9,797 nt of DNA, taken from the NCBI GenBank assembly GCA_045128175.1, contig JBGVRF010000117.1, forward strand, positions 1-9,797. Direction: 5' to 3'. Under the pieces are notes generated by a model that saw only the letters and a list, made by a program, of their open reading frames with translations, searched no databases and had not been told where the DNA came from. Of this stretch, positions 1 to 6,556 are shown one piece after another; the first letter of the stretch is position 1; every line of letters begins with the position of its first letter. The DNA comes from Scatosoma sp045128175 (GTDB lineage: Bacteria; Bacillota; Clostridia; Christensenellales; Borkfalkiaceae). Made by a program: the position numbers and the translations under genes.

Positions 1-167
1 GTTTCACCGACGCTACGTTGGAACAGCTCGGTATGTTCGAAGGTCGGCGTGCGGATCTCTTTGAGATTGAATTTTTCCGCAACTTCACGCGCAATACTTT
101 CTACGTATTGCCACTTATAAGAATCGGACGGCAAAACGTCCTTTGTGCCTTTGGGAATATTGATCAT
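1..167 (-). CDS. hisS: Histidyl-tRNA synthetase, N-terminal 55 residues (3' end beyond window)
   Basis: The product charges tRNA-His with histidine in the cytoplasm (class II aminoacyl-tRNA synthetase). The minus strand reads ATG at 167-165 and stays open to the window edge. The first residues (MINIPKGTKDVLP) match the HisS/HisZ N-terminus. Residues 40-55 (TPTFEHTELFQRSVGE) are class II motif 1, the dimer-interface segment, in its HisS form. The catalytic motifs 2 and 3 and the anticodon domain lie outside the window. The upstream sequence TAGGTAAAAAATC gives only a weak Shine-Dalgarno match. No T-box leader is visible although hisS is often T-box controlled in Bacillota; the upstream space is filled by a palindromic element. 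HisZ, the HisG regulatory subunit, shares this N-terminus and cannot be fully excluded from 55 residues, but the motif 1 form favours HisS. Confidence 0.9.
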   Translation of the reverse strand, partial: MINIPKGTKDVLPSDSYKWQYVESIAREVAEKFNLKEIRTPTFEHTELFQRSVGE

Positions 168-200
168 GATTTTTTACCTATCTTTTATTTTTTCTTGTTG

Positions 201-224
201 TATAAAGAACCGGCGTTCCGCCGG
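201..224 (-). terminator. Possible weak intrinsic terminator before hisS
   Basis: On the minus strand a perfect 6-bp stem with GAA loop (CCGGCG-GAA-CGCCGG, 224-210) is followed by TTCTTTATA (209-201). The stem is very GC-rich, but the U-tract is interrupted. It could end readthrough from hslU or attenuate hisS. It may equally be just another hairpin of the adjoining palindrome array, since it shares the GAA triloop. Confidence 0.35.
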
Positions 225-230
225 ACCATA

Positions 231-488
231 TTAAGAGTCAAGAGGCATTGCCTCTTGTGGGGCGCAGGGGCAACGCCCCGCGTTATCGGACTTTTATAAG
301 CAAGCTTCGCTTGCGCTTTTACGCCTTCGGCGTTACTCGCTTCGCGACTCGCCCCCCTTGTCTTTAAAGGGGGGAAGCAAATGAAATGAGCAGGGGGATT
401 CAAACGCAAGGCAAAGCCTTGCTTAAAGGGGCTCTTTTCGTGGGCTCTGCCCACACCCGCAAGGAACTGAGTTCCTTGACTTCCTGTT
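231..488. repeat. Palindrome-rich mosaic intergenic element, copy A
   Basis: This fills most of the 399-bp gap between hslU and hisS. In order it contains these perfect hairpins: CAAGAGGC-ATT-GCCTCTTG (239-257), GGGGC-AAC-GCCCC (267-279), GCAAGC-TTC-GCTTGC (300-314), ACGCC-TTC-GGCGT (321-333), TCGC-TTC-GCGA (337-347), an 8-bp stem CCCCCCTT/AAGGGGGG with 7-nt loop (352-374), GCAAGGC-AAA-GCCTTGC (406-422), GTGGGC-TCT-GCCCAC (440-454) and CAAGGAAC-TGA-GTTCCTTG (460-478). The left edge TTAAGAGTCAAGAG and the right edge CTTGACTTCCTGTT match the edges of a second copy at 6284-6562. The outermost hairpins make the two ends inverted repeats of each other (GTCAAG...CTTGAC). No credible gene is inside. 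Edges are inferred from the two-copy comparison, so they are uncertain by several bases. It resembles a non-autonomous MITE- or BIME-like repeat; no family name is assigned. Confidence 0.72.
460..484 (+). repeat. 25-bp segment identical to 6532-6556 (right end of element, copy A)
   Basis: It consists of hairpin CAAGGAAC-TGA-GTTCCTTG followed by ACTTCC. The same 25 bases occur at 6532-6556 in the same orientation, and sequence diverges on both sides. This exact match between two otherwise unrelated intergenic regions is the firmest evidence that they share an element. Confidence 0.9.
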
Positions 489-566
489 GGGGAACTTTAT
501 AGTTTTTAGTTCCGAAGTGGAAAGATAGAAAAGACATGGCCCAGCGGAACGCTAGCGGAACGTTGG
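489..566. other. Remaining spacer downstream of hslU, with further small inverted and direct repeats
   Basis: Between the right edge of the element and the hslU stop there is a 6-bp inverted repeat (GGAACT 491-496 with AGTTCC 508-513, 11-nt loop). Flanking ACTTC (479-483) and GAAGT (514-518) could extend it. There is also an 11-bp tandem repeat, AGCGGAACGCT (543-553) then AGCGGAACGTT (554-564), whose first unit is itself a 4-bp hairpin with a GAA loop. No U-tract follows any of these on the minus strand, so I see no convincing hslU terminator here. Confidence 0.5.
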
Positions 567-1874
567 TCAAAGGACGTATTTTTTCAGATTCCTGTCGCCC
601 GTCAGTTTTTGCAAATGCTCATCCACGTACTTGCGGTCGATGTTCAACGTAAACATGGGATAATCCCCACCCGCATTAAAGGAAATATCCTCCAAAAGAT
701 ATTCCATCACCGTGTGCAAACGCCGCGCGCCGATATCCTCGGACGTGAGATTGAGCTCCACCGATATCTCCGCGATCCGTTCTATCGCACCTTCGTCAAA
801 TTGCAGATCGATATTGTCCACACCCAACAAATGCCGATATTGGAAAGTGAGCGAGTTCTCCGTTTCGGTCAAAATACGGATAAAATCCTCTTTTGTCAGG
901 CTGTGTAGCTCGACGGAGACGGGAAAACGCCCTTGAAGCTCAGGGATAAGATCCTCGATCGCCGCTACGTGGAAGGCGCCCGCCGCGATAAAGAGAATGA
1001 AATCCGTCTTGATCGGACCGTATTTTGTCACGACCGTGCTACCCTCAACAATGGGTAAAATGTCTCTTTGCACACCCTCGCGCGAAACATCCGCGCCGTT
1101 GCGGTTACCCTTGCCTGCTATTTTGTCAATCTCGTCGATAAACACGATCCCGTCGTTTTCCGCGCGGTAAATCGCTTCCGATTTGATCGCGTCCTCGTCC
1201 ACCAGCTTTTCCGATTCTTCCGTGAGAGCGATTTGGAACGCCTCTTTGACCGAAAAACGGCGTTTCTTTTTCTTCTGCGGGAACATATCACCGAAAATAT
1301 TCCCAATCGAGATCGCCGCGCCACCCGGTACCAGCTCCATCGGCTGGGATACGTCCAGCACCTCCATCTCGATCATGAAATTATCGTATTGTCCTTTGCG
1401 CAGTCCGTCGAGGAGGTTCGATTCGAATACGTCTTTCGCCGTCTCGCCTTTTTCCTCTTTCTTCGCCTCAGCCAAAGCGCGAACGATACGTTTTTCTGCT
1501 GCGGCGGTAGCTTTTGCTTTGACCTCTTCCGCCTTTTCCGCCTTGACCAGCCGATACGCACATTCCGCAAGATCGCGTATCATGCCTTCAACATCCTTTC
1601 CTACGTAGCCCACCTCGGTGTATTTGGTCGCTTCAACCTTGACGAACGGCGCCTTGACAAGCTTTGCCAGTCGCCTCGCGATCTCCGTTTTCCCGACGCC
1701 CGTAGGACCTTTCATGATGATATTTTTCGGAGTGATCTCCTCGCGTATCTCCTCGGGAAGCTGCGCACGACGATAGCGGTTCCGCAAAGCGATCGCCACT
1801 GCCTTTTTCGCTTCGTCCTGACCGATAATATATTTATCCAATTTATTTACGATCTGTCTGGGGGATAAATCCAT
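567..1874 (-). CDS. hslU: HslU, ATPase and unfoldase subunit of the HslUV (ClpYQ) protease
   Basis: HslU is a hexameric AAA+ ATPase that unfolds substrates and threads them into the HslV peptidase in the cytoplasm. The protein has 435 residues, close to the E. coli length of 443. Visible motifs are Walker A GPTGVGKT (56-63), the pore loop GYVG (89-92), the intermediate domain (about 105-235, charged and coiled, with a lysine run near 200-206), Walker B GIVFIDEID (242-250), the arginine-finger region PELQGRFP (311-318) and sensor 2 GARRL (382-386). The C-terminus ends NLKKYVL. In this family the last residues insert between HslV subunits and activate them, so an aliphatic or aromatic end is expected. 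The start ATG lies 3 bp after the hslV stop, behind a strong Shine-Dalgarno, so the pair is surely co-translated. Confidence 0.97.
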   Translation of the reverse strand: MDLSPRQIVNKLDKYIIGQDEAKKAVAIALRNRYRRAQLPEEIREEITPKNIIMKGPTGVGKTEIARRLAKLVKAPFVKVEATKYTEVGYVGKDVEGMIRDLAECAYRLVKAEKAEEVKAKATAAAEKRIVRALAEAKKEEKGETAKDVFESNLLDGLRKGQYDNFMIEMEVLDVSQPMELVPGGAAISIGNIFGDMFPQKKKKRRFSVKEAFQIALTEESEKLVDEDAIKSEAIYRAENDGIVFIDEIDKIAGKGNRNGADVSREGVQRDILPIVEGSTVVTKYGPIKTDFILFIAAGAFHVAAIEDLIPELQGRFPVSVELHSLTKEDFIRILTETENSLTFQYRHLLGVDNIDLQFDEGAIERIAEISVELNLTSEDIGARRLHTVMEYLLEDISFNAGGDYPMFTLNIDRKYVDEHLQKLTGDRNLKKYVL

Positions 1875-1877
1875 TGC

Positions 1878-2513
1878 TCAATCCTCCTTTTTCGCCGTAC
1901 GTTTACGGCAAGTTTTTTTCGGCTCTTCCTCTCCGTCCGCAGGGGGCAGGGCTGCGTTCACGGCTTTCCCCGGCCTTTCGCCCACCACTTCGCAACGAAT
2001 GTTGTCGTTGGTAAAAACACAGATCTCGGACGCGATCTTGAGCGCCTTTTTCGCGATAGTCTCTGCGTCGTAATCCGTTTCTTGATATAACGCGCGCGCC
2101 GCCGCCAAAGCATAATTTCCGCCGCTGCCGATCGCGCAAACCCCTTCGTCGGGCTCGATAACTTCACCCGTTCCCGACAGAATAAGCAACGTATTCTCGT
2201 CCGCCGTTATCATCATCGCGTCGAGTTTTCTGCCGATCTTATCGCTACGCCAAAGCTCCGCAAGCTCCACCGCCGAGCGCATCAGATTGCCGCCGAATTT
2301 GTTTAACATCCCCTCGAAGCGTTCGGTAAGCGCAAACGCGTCCGTTACCGACCCCGCAAAGCCAAGGATCACTTTTCCGCCGAAAATGCGGCGTACCTTT
2401 ACCGCCGTGTTTTTAAAAATGACCGATTCACCCATCGTTACCTGTCCGTCGCCGGCAATCGCCGTAACGCCGTCCCGCTTCACCGCGCAAATGGTCGTTC
2501 CTCTAAATTCCAT
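1878..2513 (-). CDS. hslV: HslV, threonine peptidase subunit of the HslUV (ClpQY) protease
   Basis: HslV forms a double-hexamer N-terminal-nucleophile peptidase chamber capped by HslU. The start MEFRGTTICAV implies removal of a five-residue propeptide to expose Thr6 of the TT(I) motif as nucleophile. B. subtilis ClpQ likewise has a short N-terminal extension, whereas E. coli has only Met. Family motifs visible are GDGQVT (21-26), GFAGSVTDAF (51-60) and IGSGGNYALAAARAL (128-142). The protein has 211 residues against a usual 175-180. The excess is a C-terminal tail from about residue 178, acidic (DGEEE) then strongly basic (KKTCRKRTAKK), with no counterpart I know in the family. It lies 33 bp after trmFO. 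The Shine-Dalgarno is GGGAG, about 10 nt upstream of the ATG. Confidence 0.96.
   Translation of the reverse strand: MEFRGTTICAVKRDGVTAIAGDGQVTMGESVIFKNTAVKVRRIFGGKVILGFAGSVTDAFALTERFEGMLNKFGGNLMRSAVELAELWRSDKIGRKLDAMMITADENTLLILSGTGEVIEPDEGVCAIGSGGNYALAAARALYQETDYDAETIAKKALKIASEICVFTNDNIRCEVVGERPGKAVNAALPPADGEEEPKKTCRKRTAKKED
1883..1889 (-). promoter_or_regulatory. Ribosome binding site of hslU inside the hslV 3' end
   Basis: The minus strand reads AAGGAGG at 1889-1883, 8 nt before the hslU ATG. It overlaps the last codons of hslV (Lys-Glu-Asp-stop). Ribosomes ending hslV therefore sit on the hslU start signal, which fits translational coupling and matched subunit amounts. Confidence 0.85.
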
Positions 2514-2546
2514 AACTGTGTTTCTCCCTATTGTTTGTTTTTCCTT

Positions 2547-3854
2547 TTACAGCATTTCCCTAATTGTTTGCAATGCCCGTTCCGCAAGCGCACGGTAGCG
2601 TTCTTTTTTATCCTTTATCCGTACGTCCAACGGCGCAAGGATACCAAAGTTCGCGTTCATGGGCTGAAAATCCTTCGTCGGCGTGGAAATATGCGTTTCC
2701 AGCGCGCCGCAAACAGTACGTTCATCAAATACATGGGTAGCCCGTCCGAGGATTTCGTCTGCAATATGGATCGCTGCGAGCAAACCGCTTGCCGCGCTTT
2801 CCACGTACCCTTCCACGCCCGTGATCTGCCCTGCAAAAAAGATCCGCCTATTATTTTTAAACGAAAAATCGCGGTTTAAAACATCGGGAGATTGAATATA
2901 CGTATTTCTATGCATAACCCCGTATCGGAGATATTCCGCATTTTTCAGCGCGGGAATCATCGAAAACACCCGTTTCTGTTCGGGGAACTTGAGATTGGTT
3001 TGGAACCCCACTAGATTATACGTCGTTCCCTCCGTGTTCTCTTTGCGTAGCTGCAACACCGCATACGGGCGTTTCCCATCCTCGGCCGCCAGCCCTACGG
3101 GCTTTAAGGTACCGAATCGTAACGTATCCCGTCCTCGCGAAGCCATTACCTCGATCGGCATACAGCCTTCAAAGATCTCCCGCTTTTCAAACTCGTGCAA
3201 TTCTACCTTTTCCGCCGCGAGCAATGCGTCCACAAACGCGTAATATTCCTCTTTATTCATCGGGCAATTGATATAATCGCCCGTGCCCTTGCCGTACCGA
3301 TCGCCCGTAAACGCGCAGGACGTATCCACACTTTCCGCCGATACGATCGGAGCGGATGCGTCGTAGAAATGCAATCCGCCGCCCGTCTTTTGCAAAATAT
3401 CCTCGCTAAGCGCCTCTGCCGTCAACGGCCCCGTTGCAATGATCGCATACCTGTCCCCGTCCTTTTCAATTTCAGGTAACGTCTTCACTTCTTCATTTAT
3501 CAGCGTAAGGTTGGGACAACCTTTCATTTTTTCCGTAATATACGTTGAAAACTTTTCCCGATCGACCGCCAAAGCCGCGCCCGCAGGCACCTTCGTCTCG
3601 TCCGCGACCTCGATGATCATCGACCCCAAAATCCGCATCTCTTCTTTCAAAAGTCCGCACGCGTTTGCGTACACGTCGTTGCTTTTTAAGGAGTTGGAAC
3701 AAACCAACTCCCCAAAATTCGCGCTCTCGTGCGCGGGTGTAAATTTTTTCGGCTTCATCTCGACAAGGGTAGTTTTGATGCCGTGGGATGCGAGATAATA
3801 TGCCGCCTCGCTTCCCGCCAACCCGCCGCCGATAACGATAACTTCTTTTTCCAT
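2547..3854 (-). CDS. trmFO: TrmFO, folate- and FAD-dependent tRNA (uracil-54-C5) methyltransferase
   Basis: TrmFO methylates U54 of the tRNA T-loop to ribothymidine using methylenetetrahydrofolate and reduced FAD. It is the route used by most Bacillota instead of SAM-dependent TrmA. Numbered from the chosen start (435 aa, the usual length), the dinucleotide-binding motif GGGLAGSEAA is at 9-18 and the signature ELVCSNSLKSN at 49-59 carries Cys52. The segment YINCPMNKEEYYAFVDALL starts near 194, and Cys231 lies in FEGCMPIEVMASRG. Cys52 and Cys231 correspond to the two functional cysteines (53 and 226) of the B. subtilis enzyme. The C-terminal part FFAGQITGVEGYVESAASG closes the FAD fold. Two in-frame ATGs exist (3860 and 3854). 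GAAAGG touches the first but has normal spacing to the second, so I prefer 3854. It starts 29 bp after topA. Confidence 0.96.
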   Translation of the reverse strand: MEKEVIVIGGGLAGSEAAYYLASHGIKTTLVEMKPKKFTPAHESANFGELVCSNSLKSNDVYANACGLLKEEMRILGSMIIEVADETKVPAGAALAVDREKFSTYITEKMKGCPNLTLINEEVKTLPEIEKDGDRYAIIATGPLTAEALSEDILQKTGGGLHFYDASAPIVSAESVDTSCAFTGDRYGKGTGDYINCPMNKEEYYAFVDALLAAEKVELHEFEKREIFEGCMPIEVMASRGRDTLRFGTLKPVGLAAEDGKRPYAVLQLRKENTEGTTYNLVGFQTNLKFPEQKRVFSMIPALKNAEYLRYGVMHRNTYIQSPDVLNRDFSFKNNRRIFFAGQITGVEGYVESAASGLLAAIHIADEILGRATHVFDERTVCGALETHISTPTKDFQPMNANFGILAPLDVRIKDKKERYRALAERALQTIREML

Positions 3855-3883
3855 TTTCATCCTTTCGCCGTCACCAAACAGCC

Positions 3884-6244
3884 TTATTCGTCGATATCGT
3901 TAAAATTAAAATACATCGGTTCATCCATCAAAGGCGGCGCCTGCATATCCTCCGCCGCGGGGATGGCCTTGGTCTTTCTGCCGCGAGCGGGCTTTTTCTC
4001 CTCGCCGTCGTCTTTATCCGTTTTTTCCGCTTTGATCTTGTACGAACATTCCTTATTACTGCACTTCACGTTTCCACGCGCCGTTTTCACAAGCGCGCTG
4101 TTACATTCGGGACACTTATCCCCCGTAGGAATATCCCAGCTCATAAACTTACAATCGGGATAGCCCGAACAGCTGTAATACACCTTGCCTTTTTTAGATT
4201 TCCGCACGCTCATCGCATTGCCGCATTCAGGGCATTTGCCGACCAACTGCGGCTCTTCGTCCGACGGCATCGACATTGTAGATTTACAATCGGGATAGCT
4301 GGGACAAGCGAGGAACTTACCGAACTTGCCGCTCTTGACCACCATGTTCTCCCCACATTTCGGACAACGCACGGAAGAGATCTCCTCTTTAGCCTCGCTG
4401 AGGATATTGTGACATTCGGGATAATTCGAGCATGCAAGATATTTTCCGAACTTACCCATACGACGGATCATGAAATGTCCGCATTTGCCGCAAGGGATCT
4501 CCGTCAGCTCGTCGCCGTACGCCGACGCCTGGCGCAGATTTTTCTCGAAACCGGGATAAAAATCCCCGATGACGGTATGCCAATCCACCCCCCCTTCTTC
4601 GATGTCGTCCAGCTTGGTCTCGATTCCTGCCGTAAACCCAACGTCCATGACGTCGACAAAGCATTTGACCAGCATATCCACCACGTCGTATGCAATGGGC
4701 GTAGGCACCATATACTTCCCGTCTTTTTTGACGTATTTTTGCATGAGTTTGGAAATAATCGTCGCGTACGTAGACGGACGTCCGATCCCTTTTTCTTCCA
4801 TCGTCTTTACCAACGACGCGTCCGTATAGCGCAGAGGGGGCTTAGTAAATTTCTGTTCTTTAAGCATAGACACAAGATCGAGCGTATCACCTTCGCTAAG
4901 ATCGGGCAACAGCTTTGCCGAGTTGATCTCGTCCTCGTCCTCCTTCTTTGCAGCCGAAGCATCCTGATATACCGCCGTAAAACCGGCAAACAACAACACC
5001 TTGCCGCTTGCTTTAAAGATGTAGCCGCTGTTATCGATCTCCATCTGCATACTGTTATATCTCGCCTCCGCCATCTGTGACGCAAGGAAGCGTTCGTAGA
5101 TCAGCTTATACAATGCATAATGCTTACGATCGAGCAATTTTTTCGCCTTTTCGGGCGTCATATCCAAATCGATAGGGCGTACCGCCTCGTGCGCGTCCTG
5201 CGCGCCTTTTTTGGACGCGTAATAATTGGGCTTTTCAGGTGCATACTCGTCGCCGTACACCTCGCGGATCCGCGCAAGCGCCTTTTCCTGCGCCTCTTTG
5301 GAAACGCGGACAGAGTCCGTACGCATATACGTGATAAACGCAATATGATCCCCGTTTTCCGTGTCAATACCCTCGTAAAGATGTTGCGCAAGCGTCATCG
5401 TTTCGGGGGAAGTGAACCCGAGCTTCGTAGACGCGTCCTGTTGCATCGAGCTGGTCGTAAACGGCGCAGGCGCATGCGATTTCGCGATCGATTTCTTGAC
5501 TTTGGAAACAACAAATTTTCCCTGTTCGAGGATCTTCAGCACTTCTTCCGTTTCTTCCGCGGACGAGGGCTTATATTTCCTCGCCCCTTTCTTTTCCAAA
5601 AGTGCTTTAAAAGGAGAATATTTCTTAGGCAGATCTTGCAATTCCGCGGTCAGATTCCAATATTCCTCGGGTACGAAAGCAGTAATCTCGCGTTCCCGCT
5701 CGACGACAAGACGGAGCGCGACGGACTGCACGCGCCCCCCCGAAAGGGTGCGTTTACCGTTGCCGTTTTTATCTTCGATCTTATGATTAAGAAGGGTGGA
5801 AAGCTTATATCCCACCAATCTGTCGAGCACGCGACGCGCTTGTTGCGCGTCCACGAGGCTATAATTGATCCGACGGGGAGTTTTCAACGCCGCTTCGATC
5901 GCGCGTTGGGAAACCTCGTTGAATTCAATACGGTTATCGCCTTCGGTATCGAGCCCGAGCACCGTCTGCAAATGCCATGCGATCGCTTCTCCTTCGCGGT
6001 CGGGGTCGGTTGCAAGGTAAACGCGATCAGCTTTTTTCGTCGCGTCTACCAAACGGCGGATGATATCCTCTTTACCTTCGGAATTAACGTACTTGGGCTC
6101 GAAATTATTTTTGATATCCACGCCGAGGGTATGCACAGGCAAATCGCGGATATGTCCCGCCGAAGCGTCCACGCGATATTTGCCCTTGAGGTATTTGGAG
6201 ATGGTTTTCGCCTTAGAAGGCGACTCTACAATAATTAGATCCAT
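3884..6244 (-). CDS. topA: DNA topoisomerase I (type IA) with four C-terminal zinc ribbons
   Basis: TopA relaxes negative supercoils by transient single-strand cleavage. It has 786 residues. The N-terminal TOPRIM domain begins MDLIIVESPSKAKT with catalytic Glu7 and contains the metal motif TDPDREGE (79-86, Asp80/Asp82). The core has RRVLDRLVGYKLS (137-149) and LSGGRVQSVALRLV (167-180). The cleavage tyrosine is Tyr306 in ITYMRTDSVRVS, and KGIGRPSTYATII (485-497) is the usual downstream motif. The C-terminus has four Cys4 zinc ribbons (Cys585/588/605/611, 627/630/647/653, 671/674/692/698, 711/714/728/733), each of the CPxC...CxxYPxC kind. They are followed by a lysine-rich linker and an acidic end. 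The region before the ATG has only AAGGAA 17 nt away and an AGAAAAAAAGAA run, so its ribosome binding site is poor. It is separated from dprA by a palindromic element, which may decouple the two. Confidence 0.98.
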   Translation of the reverse strand: MDLIIVESPSKAKTISKYLKGKYRVDASAGHIRDLPVHTLGVDIKNNFEPKYVNSEGKEDIIRRLVDATKKADRVYLATDPDREGEAIAWHLQTVLGLDTEGDNRIEFNEVSQRAIEAALKTPRRINYSLVDAQQARRVLDRLVGYKLSTLLNHKIEDKNGNGKRTLSGGRVQSVALRLVVEREREITAFVPEEYWNLTAELQDLPKKYSPFKALLEKKGARKYKPSSAEETEEVLKILEQGKFVVSKVKKSIAKSHAPAPFTTSSMQQDASTKLGFTSPETMTLAQHLYEGIDTENGDHIAFITYMRTDSVRVSKEAQEKALARIREVYGDEYAPEKPNYYASKKGAQDAHEAVRPIDLDMTPEKAKKLLDRKHYALYKLIYERFLASQMAEARYNSMQMEIDNSGYIFKASGKVLLFAGFTAVYQDASAAKKEDEDEINSAKLLPDLSEGDTLDLVSMLKEQKFTKPPLRYTDASLVKTMEEKGIGRPSTYATIISKLMQKYVKKDGKYMVPTPIAYDVVDMLVKCFVDVMDVGFTAGIETKLDDIEEGGVDWHTVIGDFYPGFEKNLRQASAYGDELTEIPCGKCGHFMIRRMGKFGKYLACSNYPECHNILSEAKEEISSVRCPKCGENMVVKSGKFGKFLACPSYPDCKSTMSMPSDEEPQLVGKCPECGNAMSVRKSKKGKVYYSCSGYPDCKFMSWDIPTGDKCPECNSALVKTARGNVKCSNKECSYKIKAEKTDKDDGEEKKPARGRKTKAIPAAEDMQAPPLMDEPMYFNFNDIDE

Positions 6245-6375
6245 TTCTTTTTTTCTATATTCCTTAAAAATTGATTTTTGATGTTAAGGGTCAAGGGATA
6301 TGATCCCTTGCGAGATTTTAAGGGCGAGCAACACTTAACGAGTTATGGAGCAGAGCTCCATAACTATTTAGCCCC

Positions 6376-6397
6376 AAAAAGCAAAACGCAGTTTTGC
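6376..6397 (-). terminator. Terminator-like hairpin with T5 tail inside element copy B
   Basis: On the minus strand the perfect stem GCAAAAC-TGC-GTTTTGC is followed directly by TTTTT (6380-6376). The stem is A/T-rich inside and only 7 bp, so termination may be partial. Its position between dprA and topA could lower topA transcription arriving from the comM promoter. Confidence 0.4.
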
Positions 6398-6531
6398 GTT
6401 ATTTCATTGCGTTGCTTCGCAACCTATCAACGCCAAAGACGCAACAGCGCAAGCGATGCTTACTTACTTTGGGCGTTCTTTCGTGGAGCTCTGCTCCACA
6501 CCTCGGCGGGGCATCTGCCCCTGCACCTTGA

Positions 6532-6556
6532 CAAGGAACTGAGTTCCTTGACTTCC
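6532..6556 (+). repeat. 25-bp segment identical to 460-484 (right end of element, copy B)
   Basis: This is the second occurrence of the conserved right-end hairpin plus ACTTCC, in the same orientation as at 460-484. After it comes CGTTAA here against TGTTGG in copy A. Confidence 0.9.

Noticed and set aside
185..454. Open frame of 89 codons on the minus strand across element copy A
   Set aside because: It follows the palindrome array, has no recognisable domain and no ribosome binding site. Translation of the hairpins explains its composition.
231..488. CRISPR array
   Set aside because: The hairpins differ in sequence and spacing. There is no constant repeat, no spacers of equal length and no cas gene.
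168..566. T-box leader for hisS
   Set aside because: I looked on the minus strand for the conserved T-box sequence (AGGGTGGNACCGCG) and a histidine specifier loop and found neither. The stretch GGTCCGGCGGAACGCC only superficially resembles it.
5120..6238. Long open frame (372 codons) antisense to topA, and similar plus-strand frames opposite hslU, dprA and comM
   Set aside because: The minus-strand genes are certain from catalytic motifs. The plus-strand frames are rich in Arg, Phe and His, as expected for the reverse strand of codon-biased genes, and show no domain.
6280..6294. TTGACC at the left edge of copy B as a -35 box for topA
   Set aside because: No acceptable -10 sequence lies 16-18 nt downstream on the minus strand. 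The motif is part of the conserved element end.
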